From Lutjanus erythropterus (taxonomy: Eukaryota; Chordata; Actinopteri; Lutjaniformes; Lutjanidae), in assembly GCA_020091685.1 (NCBI GenBank), contig CM034612.1, forward strand, positions 26,528,655-26,592,654: 64,000 nucleotides of DNA. The letters are read 5' to 3'. The position numbers were made by a program, and so were the translations under genes. The notes under the pieces were generated by a model. That model did no database searches and was not told where the DNA came from. It saw only the letters and a list, made by a program, of their open reading frames with translations. Numbering within the stretch: the first letter of the stretch is position 1; every line of letters starts with the position of its first letter. Below are positions 38,001-53,000 of the stretch, in pieces.

Positions 38001-41000
38001 CGGCATCAATGATTAGCAATGAAAATCAATGAATGTTTATGTGTGTGTGTGTGTGTGTGTCCTCACCATAGGCAGCGGGGTCAGAAACATGCTCCTCCAT
38101 GAAACAGCCAAAACCTGACAGGTTGGTGGTCACACTGGGAATGCCCATCACAGTACATTCACCTGGAGAGGAACAACCGGGTTCAGAGAAGGTGCCGTGT
38201 GTGTGTTGTCATGTGTGTTATCAGGTATCAGGTGACAAAATGCACCACATAGCAGCCATGTTGAAGGTCCTCAGCACATTGGGGCACGAATAACTGGTAA
38301 AACTGATTGCATTTTTAAATATGATGAGTGTGCTGACTTGTAGAGAGAACAGTTCAACTGCTGACATGAGGACTTATCACACTGCACTTAGCCAAGGGCT
38401 AAAAACATTCTTAGAACCTTCTTAGCCCTGGGCTAAAGGGAGAGGTCCCCCCAGGTCAAGAAAACTTTCACACTGGCACAATCCTGACACATTCCAATGT
38501 GACATAACCCCAACTTTAGCCTAGGGCTTGCTGGCCCTTCTCTGGAGCAGGATTAGCAGCTGAAAATTGACTAAATACAGGGCTAAAAGGTTCCACTGCA
38601 TGTCCTTCACACAGTGATATCCTCAGCCCCTTTTTGTGCACAAATTGTTAACCCGGGGTTAGTCCTGGGTTAAGTGGATTTTTAGGGGATAAGTTCACAA
38701 ATACATGCAAGTTAGGGATAACAATGCTCTGGAGCAGAGTAAGCAAGCCCTAAACTAAAGTCAGTGTTAGCTGACATTGAAAGTCTGGCTCAACCCAGGG
38801 ATATCTTTAGCCCTGAGCTAAAAGTTGACCCTGGATAACTGAGCTCCTTTTCACACAGACATAGTTAAGCCAGAGTTAATCTAAGACTATGGCTATATGA
38901 GTCACACTGCACTTCTTATAGCCCAGGGTGAAATGTTTACATTCTAGAATTTTCTGTGACTATTCTTTAACAGAATTAAACCTTGTTTAACACTGGCACC
39001 TTTTAGCCCCAGGGGATAACCCCACAAACATGGGGCTAACCCTACTCCAGGGCAGGGCAAGCAGGCCCTAGGATATAGTCAGGGCCAGCCCACTTTAGAA
39101 CGTGCCAGGAGTGTGCCAGTGTGAAAACTTTCTTAACCTGGGACTAACAGCTCCTTTAGCCTGGGACTAAGAAGGTTCTAAGAATGCTTTTAGCCCTGGG
39201 CTAAGTGCAGTATGAAAAACGCTATAGGGTAGTCACATTATTCTAGAATGTAAACATTAACTCCATCTTCCAAAAGACATTTAATCGAAGGTTAACAAGT
39301 ACAGTGTGAATACTATAGTCTTGGACTGAGATTAACCCTGGGTTGAGCAATGCCTGTCTGAAATGAGGTTTGGTTATCCAAGGGTTAAGTCCTATCCAAG
39401 GATAACAAAAATAATAAGCTAATAACAAAACTAATATTAAGCCTAAGGATAGCCCTGGAATAAGAATATGCAGTGGGAAATGATCTCTAGAACCTTCTTA
39501 GCCCCAGGCTACATGAGCTGTTAGCCCAAGACCAAGAAAGCTTTCCCATTTGCATGATCCTGACACATTCCAAAGTGGGCTAATCCCAACTTTAGCTTAG
39601 GGTTTGCTGGCCCCACTTTGAAACAGGGTTAGCATTGACTTTACACAGCAGTATCCAAGGTTTAACTCTGGTCTAAGGATATCCCCAGGCTAAGAAAGCT
39701 TTCACACTGGCACATTTCAAACTGGGCTAAGCCCAACTTTAGCCCAGGGCTCACTGGCCCTGCACTGGAGCAGGGTTAGCCACAGGTTTGTATGGTTATC
39801 TCCTGAAAATTGACTAAACGCCAGTGCATTAAGAGTCACATGTCATTCTAGAATGTACAATTAGTCACATGACTTAGTTTAACCCTGGGTTAACTGTTTT
39901 ACAATGTGGTGGTAAAAGGTTACCAGGTGTGTATCCCCATGGTTCATAGTAAGAGGGAAAGACTCCAAGGTTACAGCCACGAACAAAGTCCTCATAGTCC
40001 ATCGGCAGCAGAGGACTGGTGGAGGACAGGAACTCAGGGTGGAAGATAATCTTAGAGGACAGACAGGGAGACATTGTCAGAGCAATATTGAATAGAAACA
40101 TGATGTAGTGGAAATAAAAATATTTGTCACCACTTAAAATTGTTTTTCATTTATTTATTGTACAGATTAGACTAATCATTGGCTGCAGTATGTGAAATAA
40201 TAATTATTTAAAACCTAAAATTTGCTGTTTAAATTATCATCAAACATTGCACATCATCATCACCAGGCAACACATGACTAAGAAATTTCCATAAACTGAC
40301 TTTATAAGAAATTGCAATGATGATGAACACATAAAGGAAGTACACAGGAAATGAAGTCTACCTTGACGCGGTCATTCCTGGAGTTGAAGAGACCGATGCG
40401 TCTGACGTTGGACAGGATGGGATCTGTTGAGTCGTCCAGCATGTTGTGAGTGGTCACTGGAGGGAGGCTGTGTCTCTGTTTGAAAGAGCAGATGGGTCAG
40501 TTAGCAGGATGGAATATTCAGTCGCCACTCTTGTAGAAATAAGGGTTCTTCCTGAAGGGCTGAGGTTCTACCCAGAATCAGCTGCTTCTGAAGAATCATT
40601 TTCTGAAGAAAGACTTTGTTAGACTAAGGGTTCCATTAACAATCTACAGCTCTCTTTTTGGAAGAAGGAGTGAACAAGTGACTCTTTTATCAGCATTCAT
40701 TGTACCATAATATAAAAGGGTTCTTGATAGAATTCCCTGAATGTGTTCTAAATAATACCCTTGGAATATAAAAAGGTTCTTGATAGAACCCCCTGAGAGT
40801 GTTCTAGATAAAACCCTTGGAATATAAAAAGATTCCTGGTAGAACAATGAGTGTGCTTTAGATAAAAGCCTCAAAATTTAAAAAGATTCTCAATAGAACC
40901 ACCTTGGTGGGCTGTAGATAAAACCCTCAGAATATAAAAATCCCATAGAACTCCATAGGTGGGTTCTAAATAATACCCCTGGAATATACAAAAGTTCCTG

Positions 41001-44000
41001 GTAGAAGCCCCTGAGTGTGTTCTAGATAAAACCCTTGGAATATAAAAAGGCTCTAAATAGGACCACCTGAGTGTGTTTCAGACAAAACCACAGGAATTTA
41101 CAATGGTCCTCAACAGAACCACCTTGCTGGGTTCTAGATAAAACACTAGGAATATAAAAAGAGTTGTCAGTAGGACCCCGTGGGTGTATTCTTAATAGCA
41201 CCCTTTGAAGGTGGAATGGTTCTGAATAGAACCCCCAGAGAAGGTTTTGGGTGTAACCATTACACTAGAGAAGGGTCCTCTGTCGAAGAGGGTTTTAGAT
41301 GAAAGATGATTCTAGGATGATTCTTGGTATAATTTATTTTATGTTAGGTTCTAGGTAGAATTCCAAGTGAAACCTTTATAAAAGGTTTTTTACCAAGTAC
41401 CACAAAAGGGTTCTCATATGGGGACAAGCCAAAGAACCGTTTATGGTTCTAGGTAGCTCTTTTATTTCTGCACATTTTCAAGTGATAGATTTCCTCATCC
41501 TACTGTGTGTTTGACGGGATGATATCCTGACAGTTTTTTTTGAAGATATTGGTTCTGACCATTTTTTTTAACTGATCTTTGCTCAGTTGTTGCTTTCAAT
41601 TAATCAGTCAATATAGCTTATGTTCACCTCACCTGGATGAAAGACTGTATTTGAATTTCCATTTATATGAATTTCCATAAATGTAAATCTCCATGGCTGC
41701 ATTCAGACACACACACACACACATAAACACACCTGCCTAAAGCAGTGCAGTGAGGAGAAACAACATAATGAGTGTTTGATTCAGTGGTCTGTGACCAGTA
41801 ACTTGTCAGACTGTTAGTCTAATAAGTATTGATCCCTGCAGGTATTTACTGTCTCACACCACATCAGGACAGGTCCAGAAGGAAATGACTGGGGGTGCAT
41901 CTAAAAATTAGTGGGGGTGCACTCGTAACTACACTGCAGGCTGGTGACATCAATGCAAAATAGTATGTGTTGTGCGGCCACTGATAAACAGATTATACTG
42001 GAACACAACTGGGAAAAGTACAGCCAGTTCAACAACAAACTTAATACAGCATGTCGCTCCTTTTCATCAACAGTTTGCTTTATGAATCAGAATGACACCA
42101 ATGATATAACAATAGCTGCAGCCTCTGCAGTGGTGTGCACAGCACTGTTACACACAGCCCTCACTGTTTACCTTCATCAGATCAGCTGAAAACAACACCA
42201 TTCTGCTGCAGTATAAGCATACAGACCTCATCTCTGATGACGTCTGATAACCAGGGCTCATCATAACCTTTCCAACTTTCTTTTTCACAAAAGTAGTTCA
42301 TGATTTATAGTTGAAACACATTGTAGTACAAATGCTGTTGAGTAATGTCATTATTAAACTATGTGACTGTGTATGAAGTGAGATACACTGCCTAGCCAAA
42401 AAAAAAGTAACCACCTGGATTTAACTAAGCAAAACAGGTGAGATCCTTCCATTGGATAATGACTGCAGTGATTAATATGTTTCAGCTGGTAACAAGTTAT
42501 TGAAGCCTAACTGATGCAGTGAGCAGGAAAAGATGTTACTCTGTTTCAGAAGGATCAAATTATTGTCCTGCATCAAGCAAAGAAAACAACTAAGTTGATG
42601 AAACTACTAAAACTGGGTTAAGAACTGTCCAACACATTATTAAAACCTGGAAGGATAGTGGTGAAGCATCATCTTCCAGGAAGAAATGTGATCAGAAAAA
42701 AATCTTGAATGATTGGGATCAGAGATCACTTAAAATATTCAATGCAGGATATCTCTATCAGCTAAGGATCTGTGTCCTGAAAAACTTTGAAAACTCCTGG
42801 TTTGGGGTATAAAAGTCTGGGGTAAAAAAGCTTTTTTTTCTTCAGTAGTAAAGGGTACAATCAGCATTCACTCCCAAGTCAAACTGCCTGCCTTTCAGCA
42901 GGCTTGTCCTGCTCTCCTGCACACACATGAGTCTCAGTGCACATCAGAAAAAAACAGAAAGGCAAACGGGTCTACTGGCTGTCTGAAAAGGGCCAAGTGC
43001 CTACTTTTAGTGGGTTTACCCACATTTTTTTTTAAAAAGGCATATACATGCAAAATTTGGTGTAAAAATGGTGTAAGAGACTCTACTCCACTCTACTGAC
43101 CACAAGACAACAAGACAAACAAGGTAATTGAAAAGTGGAGATCGATGGAAAATGTACACATGAAAAATAATCATAAACACACTTCAACCAATCACCAATC
43201 AGATCAGGAGAGTCTGTGTTCCATCACTGGCAATCGATACCACTCTTACTCCATTTCCCACAACTGAAATATTGACATTGGCATAAATTCATTTAATTGA
43301 GAACGACCTTTGTATAAGCTCTTTTCTTGTAGCACCGTTCTGTAACATACATCAGTTCGATAACAGCCCATCTATTGACTTGTGGTCTGAGCTGTAGAAA
43401 GGTAATTAATTCACACTCAGCTAGGTTATGGCTCTGATGTTCATTCATGCTCTCCGCTCAGGGGAAACCCCCTCTTGTCCTGTTGTAATTCATCTCCAGC
43501 AGGAACCATCGCTCACATCGATCACTCCTGGAGAAATGCCCTATCCATTCATAAAAACAGAGCTGAGCACATGTGATGGTGCTGCTGGAGATTTATCTTT
43601 TACAGCATTTTGCACTTTCTCTGTTTGCCATTTTTTAAGATTAAAGCCACAGAAACCTAATGTAGACTTGTTTATTCTTATTCTACTTCTTGTTTATACT
43701 TATTTATACCGTTATAAATCAGGTTCTATTTCCAATGAAGTTCCAATGAAAACTGTTTACAGTGAGTACTATTATCCAGACTAACTCCAGAATAAAAGAC
43801 ATTGGTGCCAAAATTAAAAGGTGGCATTTCTCCATTTTGGCATTTTTCCTGTTTTTCCATTCTACTCAATATCATGTGGGCAACCATCTGCTCTCAGACT
43901 GTGCACATGCCCTCTGATGTTGTTTCGGACTGTTTTGGGGATTGCTGCAACCCAAAATCGATAATTTCAGAGCAGCTTTTCTAAAAACATTGTGATGCAT

Positions 44001-47000
44001 GTTGTGATGTTTTTAGGTAATTTTGCAATAAAATTATGGGAACAAGCGAAAACTGCAAAAACAAAGACCAAAAGAAAAAAGCTGCAATTTAGCAAAAAGG
44101 CTCAGGATAATAAAATACAAAAAGTACACAGAGAAGTAAATTTGTAGCTTAAACTTAATATAACAATAATTAACAATTAATTAATTAATTGATTAAAAAT
44201 ATTAAAGTACACAGAGCATTGATAAATGCCAATAACAATGACAGGTTTGGAAATAGTTAGAAGGTAAGATGATTGGTCAAGTTTGCAGAAGAGTTACTGT
44301 GATTGGACAAAATGGCAAGGCCGTGCAAAATTTATAGGGCTTGGTTGAATTTGCATTAATTATTACAATTGCAACATTGCAACTTCTATGACTGATTGAA
44401 AGAACCCAGCTACCTAAAGTACCCGAACAAGTCGATTTTGTTATCGTTTGAGCAAAACTCCATGCTGTCATTATAATAACAATTGCTAGATAAGTGCTCT
44501 GTCGATACCTGACTCTCAAAAATTAGCGAGCATTAAAAAATTGTGATCACAACATGCAAAATTAATATGAACAACTGGTAAAATATAAGTGTCAGTTTTT
44601 GCTGTAGGTATAAAGGAATGCTTTACACTTTATTTTTGGCAATTGCATATTATAGTAACAACTTAGATGTGATAATAATTGCTTCAAGAGCCTGGACATT
44701 TTTGATATAGGTACCTTGAAATTGGTTGAAAAGTGCTTCCATCACAACTGTGTGGTTGAAGTTTGTGTAAAGTAACAATAAATATGTGCTCTGAGTTTGT
44801 CACACCACAGAAACATATATTTATTAACCATACAGCCAAATTTGAATGATTAAAAAGTATCACCAAGTTTATGAAATTTAGTCTCAAATTCATGAGATAT
44901 GAGCAGTTTTCTCTGCTCTGAAAGACTGAGGGCGTGTCTGCTCTGCTATATCAGTGTCAAACACCACCATCACCTGAAAACCATCTGAAACATGGACGTT
45001 CAGTCTAGCAGCTTTTTTGGATATGTCCAGACATGTCTGAGCCACCAGAGCCAGAGAACAGTGACAGGATGGTATTTTCCTTTCCTCTTTGTTGGTTTGT
45101 TGGAACTGAAGTGAGCTGAAGTGAACTACTGGGCTGAGAGTCAATGAAAAGTACGTCCAGGGAGGGTGAGGGGAGGAATGTTCTTTGTTCATGGGCCTTA
45201 CATAGTGTTGGGGGATCATGTCTCTAGCACATCACCAAGCCATTTTTTTCAGGTCTGCCCCAAAAATCCTCAACACAGTTCTCAGTTTTTTCAGCCACTA
45301 TTTTCCAACAGTTGTTTAGATATGTTTAGAAGAATAACTCCAATTAACTAACGTCACTTCTTTGGGTGTGGACAGAAGTAAAAAAAATGTTTCAAAATGT
45401 CCATCTAAGGGAGAGGGGAACATAATAGTGATACCCCATGGTTAAGAAATGGCGTGTTTTCCACAGATTTTGATACTAGCTGACTCATATTACTCAGAAA
45501 ATGAGGCTGGATTGCTAACCAGTCAAAACAGTGAAAGCCTTGGGGCCCCAGAACTCTTCCTTAATTTTCCTCCTCACTCAGATGAGGAGGAAAGTTAAGG
45601 AAGAATGCTGTTTCCTGTAAACAGAAGAATGAGAGAAAGGCTCCTGTACCTGTGTGGCGTAGATGGCTCTCTTCATAATGGTGAAGTCGTCTCTGTCCAG
45701 AATGGAGTTCATGTCAGGGATCTGCCCTCTGACGACAGAGAAAACAATAAGACACACAACATTAAACATGCCTGGTCTCCATTCATCAAAGAGAACCAGT
45801 GCTAATATACACACAGTCAAATCAATAAAGCCCTGGGTTCACTTACACTGTCCGTATACTTACTTTAAAAGAGCATCATACAACTTTTTGCCAAACTTCT
45901 CCTTCACAGTGTGAGCAGTATCCCTGTAAAATACAAACATAAATATACATAAATAAATAAATAAATACATGGTACTATACGAGCCCACCTATGTATAGTA
46001 CCTGCTCATCAGATACAGTAAGCAGTAAAGGTTGCATTGAGATGGCAGCTGGCTAAGAATGGTGTTCCAGTCATCCCTCTCCAGAGCAAAATTTTCTAGC
46101 TCCTCCTCAGGGATCTTGAGGTGTTCCCAGGCCAGATGAGATATGTAATCCATCCAGCAAGTTCTGGGTTTACCCCAGGATCTCCTACCAGTTGGACATG
46201 CCTGGAAAAGCTTCAAAGGACGGCACATCCCGAACAGATGACTGGACCACCCTAACTGGCTCCTTTTAATGCAAAGAATTGGTTGGAACTCTATTCCAAG
46301 CTCCTTCAGATGTCCAAGCTGCTCACTCTTTCTTTCAGGTTGAGCCCAGACACAGAGGAAACTCATTTTGGCTACTTGTATCGGCAATCTCTATCTTTTG
46401 GTAGGCAACATCAAGCCACTTTTGAGTTTGTCTCTTAGAGATGACACTATTTGCACAGTAGATGGACCCCTGCTATTGGTTTTCAGGTGAAGACATTCTC
46501 CAAATAGAGCAGATTGTAGTTGTACTCAGCTAACCCTGCAAGGCAGCTGGATTTGCAAGATGAAGCAAGAATCCATCTTTGCAGGCTTGAAGCTATGCAC
46601 GTTTGTCTGAACCACAGTGGTTTAGAACAGTCAGCAAATGGGGAACTACTGGCAGTTACAGGCTTGGTTTAGATGTGATGACAGTGAACTAGAGAGTATT
46701 TGTTGATTAAAACAAAAGATGGTTCATATGGTTCATGGATCTGGCTGATTGTAGTTCACCCTTGATAGACAATGATAGACAAATGGATCCAGTCACCTCT
46801 CAGGTACTATTGAAGGTGCCTGCCCTTTTCCAAACAGTTTCTATCAATGGCTTCTCAGTCCAGTCCATCTGGTCTACCAGGTTAGTAGTGAGCAGTTTTC
46901 TTCTGAATCTGTGTAGTACGGGTTTGAGCAAAAGACAGCTTTGGTGTCACTGACCTATCCTGCTCAAATGAAGGCTAATTTATTAACAGGATGTCTGCTG

Positions 47001-50000
47001 CCTCCATCATATGCATGTGAGTGAGTCTGGGTTAGAGTGCTTTGTATTACATACAGTATACCGCATGTCATCTGTTTATGTTGGTATTGGACTGTTACAA
47101 TATGTAAACCACATGAGGCCATACCAGAGTTGTTTGCGTACTGCCTGGCCCTTCAGTGACTCCACATTGAAGTTGTTGGTTTTAGCTGGCATGATGAAGA
47201 AAACTACCACAGTCATATCATTCCTGTGTACCTGTGGACAGAGTGACAAAGGAAACAAAAAAAGGGGAGCAGGATGAATGAGGCATTTAGACATGCTGAA
47301 TAGCTTTCTCTTCACAAGGTCATAGTTCTTTCTGTTCTGTTTGAAACTTTAACACATTTGACTCATACAGCACTGTGCTACTAAAAGTAGAGGACTAAAA
47401 GACCTTACCCGTAGTAGGTAGTTGAGTCTGGACAGTGATTCAAGAAATATATCAGCTCCCTTGTTGGAAAACTCATAGCGTCCAGCGATGAAGAAGAAGA
47501 GGGTCTTCTCCAGGTTGAAGTCCAGATGACTGCCAGAAGAATGAGAATTACAGTAAGGTTTAAAGGGAACAGCTCTTTTTCTAAGGAGCATCGCTTCAGA
47601 CATTGAAAGTCTCCCTTCTGTGATGAGAATCGTCAAACCAAAAACATTTAGTTGCCTCAACACGTGATGGATCAGAACTACATTCACCCACCCATAGAAG
47701 TGTCCTCTGACGAACTCCTGGATGCGGGCCTTGCTGGTGGAGTGCAGGTTCTGAAACTCATGCATGGCCGAGAACTTCTTCACATTCAGGCCGTTTGGGG
47801 TTACGACATCTGTACCATCAACACAACAGCAGGAGAGCTTTATTGGATAGTTAAGTCATTGGTAGGTTTGTCCTCACAGTGGTGCTGGAGGACAGGTGAG
47901 GGTATCAGACAAAAAAATCTATGACTATCCTTTGGAGACCAAAATAGTTGACACTGTCATGTCTGTTGTGTCTGACTGGTTTTGTGTCACTTGCATGAAT
48001 AGACCAATTGATATCAACATTCATTAATTGTGTGGAGCATCAAGGTGTAGCAGTGAAACACTTCCCCACCTGGCTTCCTGTGCAGCATGTGGTTGGCTTC
48101 CACAGCAGTGATCTGGGAGACTGTGGTGAAGACATGTGCACAGTGGACCGCTGCTCTCTCCATGCAGTATCGATGATAGATCTGCCTGTCACCTGCCTCC
48201 TTGTCAATGTTGAACTACAACACACACACAGACACACAGGGATCATACAGCATCCATTCAAGTTGCAGGAGAGAATTTGGAAGAACTAGCATTACATTAT
48301 TGGGCTCCAGTTGGAAAAAATGATACCAAAGATAATTATATACCAAAACTATGTGGTGGTCAACAAAAACGGAATTGCAGTATGTAAAAAGTTCTGGTCA
48401 AACATAACAGATTTAAACCCAGCAACTTTCACCTTAATTCAACATTTGAAGTTGCACAAAGAAATATAAGGTGATATTACATTTAGTTATGACTTGTTTA
48501 GGACTCAAAACTCAAAGTTGAGTTACGTTTAAGTTTAGTTTAGGTCAATCTTGACTTGGTTTGGGTCTTGACTTACGGATTTATCAGTCTTGAATTGGGG
48601 AATGGTTTGAAATTTGTCTGTCTTGACTTGGGACCTGACTTGGAACTTGTCAGTCTTGACTTGGGACTTGAGTGCAAAGTGACTTGCAAAACAATGACTT
48701 TGTCCCACTTCTGCAGTACACACAAACAGTTAATAGAAAGATACATCAATGAGATCAAGTCATGGGTTTCTGAAGGAACATTTTTAAGTCTGGAGTTTGT
48801 GTTCAACTCATGTCTCCATATTTACTGGAGCAGCTTGTTTGTTGCAAAAAATCTGGCTCTGATAGGTCCATGCTCATGTCAAATAAACACTAGTTTAACA
48901 CCAGTGTGGAGGATTTAGTGGCATCTAGTGGTGCAAACACCACTCTCCACTTATAAACGTGTAGGAGAACCTATGGTTGTTGCAAAACCTGCCAAAAAAC
49001 AGGTCATATCTAAAGTCAGAGTCTGGTTTGTGTGTTCTGGGCTAGTGTAGAAACATGGCAGTTCAACATGGAGGACTCCATGGAAGAGGAGCCGCAAGAG
49101 ACTTATAATAGAATCAAATAAGGCATTGCTGCTCAGTCTTGTCAACAACTGGCCTCTCTTGAAATTGTGGCAAAATGTTCGATGGCAAATGTGCTTGGCT
49201 TCGGGAACTTAGCATCCTTTATGCCCAGACACTCATTGCCTCACAGTCTGTCTATGGTCGGAACTTCTTAGGTAGATTTTTTAAAAGTTCAGAAGTTTTT
49301 GGAAGATTTCTGCATTTCTGTTCCGTCAGATTCATTTTCACATTCAAAGGTTCAGGCTGAAAATTGTAGCCTTTTACAGCCACTTAGAGCATCATTAGTG
49401 ATGTGGAGTTGTGTGTGGAGGGGTCAGTGGGATGTTTGTAATTGGCTCTTGCTGCTCTCAACCTAAAGGTCAGTGTGAAGCTAAAGGCCACTCACTGGCT
49501 GACTGGATCATTGACAGATGGTCAGGTGTTTGTAACCATCAGCCAGCCCACAAGAACCTCATCTGTTCTATCGATGGAATCATATCAATATGCATTTTCA
49601 GCTGTGATGACTGTGACACAATCTGCAGCCAGGAGAGAGAAAACGAGGAGCTGTAGTCTTCCCTAGATATAAACTTTATCCAAAAAAGGTAACATTTTAT
49701 ACTATGTTTAAAGGAGCAATATGTAACAATTGGATGTAGAAACGGGGAAACAAAAACAGTTACTCACGCCCGGAATAGACATTTCACAGAACATCGTGGC
49801 AACATGTTTCCTTGATCTCTGATGACATACCATGGTCATTTTATGATTTATTACATTGAATATATTGCAGATTTCTCCTTTAAGTTATAGGTAATAATGC
49901 CCCTAAGTACTTATATGATGTTTATTACCATTGTCAACAAAAAGAACAAGGAATTGTTCTTGCTTTAGATCCAGAAGCTGCAAAATGTATTGTTAGCTTT

Positions 50001-53000
50001 TAATAAGTGCTTATTTAATTAACAAGTTCAAAATATGTGTGTATGTATCAATCTTAATAAAGCAATGAACAAAGTTAACTTAAATGTGTTTGTAATGCTG
50101 TTATAAACAAGTATAAGCAACTCATAAGCCTTTTATTACCATTTTAAGCAGTCTATAAACTAAGTTAAGTTTCTAATAGTGCTAATAAATGTGTTATAAT
50201 CTAACAGTATAGTTATTGTTAATAAGTGCATAGTTAACTGCTAATAAATGCATAATAAAGTATGTATCAATCTCATATAAAGCAACGAAAAAAGTTTAGT
50301 AAAGGTTTAATGATGACTTAATAGTTGAGTTCTTAAGCAGTCTGTAAACCAGTGGTGTAAAGAGTACTGAAAATCTGTACTCAAGTACAAGTACTGTTAC
50401 ATTACTAAAATATTACTCAATTACAAGTATAAGTACAGATGTTAGAAATATACTTAAATGAAAGTACATAAAAATGAATACATTTTTAATTGGTTAGATT
50501 CTCAACAGCACTCAATTGGTTAGTGATTAATCATTAAAAATTTGCCTCCAAACGTGTGCTGTCGCAGTATTTTCATTTGTTTTTTGTCCATATGTCCTGC
50601 TTGTCATTGGCCCCTTTGTGATCAGATCACCTGATTGGCTACTAAAATGCAGATGAAAGGTTTGGATATTAATTCAGATTATACTCAGTACTCAACTATG
50701 ATTTTAAAAGTAACTGGGTATATTACATCTTGTAATGCAAACTTAAATGTGAGTAAAAGTATAAACTTGAACATCTAAGTAAACAAAAAACTACTTACTT
50801 ATAATAATTTGCATATTGGTAATTAATTACTCCCCCCTACTATAAACTAAGTTAAGTTTCTTATATGTGCTTATATGCTATTAATATCACAAATATAGCC
50901 TTGTAAAGACTTATAAGGGTCTTAATATCTACTTTTGACATAGTTTTTACTATAAAGTGTTTCCAATCAAAATAAATTGTTAAACTAAAAAATTAGTTAA
51001 GTGCTGGTTTTTCATATGTGACATATAGATTTATCTCCTGTGCTGGTTATCATGAAATCTGTCTTGTTTTCATGCACATTTGTGTTCCAGTACCATACTA
51101 CATAGTAAATCTAGGCAGGTTCTGAGAAGAACTTAGAATAGTGACAAATTATGTATCATTTAAACAGTCACTATATGCATGTGTCTCTATAGTGCATGTC
51201 CAACCCTCCTGAAACTCTCACCTTGTCCAGGTTGTTGTAAAAGTCGGCGTTGCCGGCACAGAGGTACCGTCCCAGCAGGGTGGCGTGTGTGGTGAAGATG
51301 GTTGCCATGGGAATCCTACGGAAGCGAGATAGAATGAGCCCCGGACCCGCCTGCCACTCATGGAAGTGAGCGATGACGTTGGGCTTGTCTCCTAGCTGGT
51401 CTGTCAACTGGAAGACAAAAGATGAGCTGGAGTTAGAAACAGCAGCGTTTACATGAGTTTATACTGTATCTGACTGAGAGCTGTGAAGCTGAAATTTAAA
51501 GACGAACAGCAGCTGACCTCTTTGAAGAACCAGGCGATGAGGGAGCCCAGGATGAGCGCGTCGTTGGCCTCTCGGTCGTGGTAGGGCAGACCGATGTTGC
51601 AGGTCTCCCACAGGTCCCCCTTCCAGCGGTCCAGGTTCCAGGCTGCAGAGCCGATGTCAAACAGGATGACGTAGGGGCTGCCCTCGATCAGCCAGCGACC
51701 AAAATGAACCTGCAGCAGCAACGTCAGCAAAGGAAGCCCACTGAGAGGTGTACAGTCATAGAAATCAGTTTTTAAAATCATCTTCCAGTTTGCCTGAGGA
51801 CACTGAAAGCACGCTGTGGTCAGAACATACTCAGCTGTTGACAGAATGACTTTAGGAAAAATTTCACCTCAGTGTCTAAGTAGAAGTAGAACTGATGTCA
51901 GAGATGTGGACTTGAGTCACACCATTTAGACATGAGTCAGACTTGTACCACCAATTTAATGACTTTAGAAGAAAAGTGTGAATCCACAAATCAATTCATG
52001 TCCCTTCACTTCATGAATCGACCAACTTTAACATTGTTCATTCTCAGCAAGTCGACACTTCATTCCCCAGATCCACTTTGTTTGAACCAATACGACAGCA
52101 TCCAATAAAGTTGCAGGAGAGAACCACGAAGAACTGATGTTGTGTTACTGAGCTGCAGTCAGAAAAATGACCATTTTGTTTGTAAATAAAAACTATGAGG
52201 TGGTGAACAAAAATGAATTTCTGTATGAAACATGCCAGTGGAAAATTACAGATGGAGAACTTCGTTTGGCATTTGAAGTTTCACAAAGAATGATAAGTCA
52301 CTGCTAATATTAGCATAGTTAAGTGAGCTAATGCTTAGCTAACTTTAGCTTAACAGCAAAGTAACTTTGTGAGACTGGAAACTGATTGTTATGTTATGAC
52401 TTGTTAAGGACTTGAAACTCAGAGCTGAGGATTTGTGTTTCTTGATTTGAGTACAAGTCTTGAGTGTCTGAGTTTTAAAACCTGAGAAGTCATTATTGTT
52501 ATTGCAGTACAGCATCAAATAAAACATTGTAATGCTTTGTGTATAATTCAAACACATTTGCGTGCAACTTCGGCTGACAAACTGTGTGTCACCTTTGGGA
52601 ACTCTGGGATCTTGACTAGAGTTCATCCTCAGGTTTTGCATTCAGTTTTGCAGTTTTGCATTCCAGGTCATTTTCAAGCAAATAATGGGCTCTTAAATGT
52701 AGCAAAAAAAAAAACAACAACACACAAATGAGCTGTCTATAACATGTTGGCCACATTCTGTGTAATTTGTCCTGGATCATCAGGCTGTCTCTCTGGTATA
52801 TGACCGCCCTCTAGTGGCCAGTGATTGGAGGATAGAGCTGGACTGCATCAGTCCTCATAGTGTAAACAGACTGCACAGTAAAGTGCACACACAATACACA
52901 GTGTCACTGCCAGGATAACACAATCAGATTATTACTGTTGTGAGTTGAGCAGTTCCACTTCATATTGTATACATGCAAACATATGTAACTATACATATAC

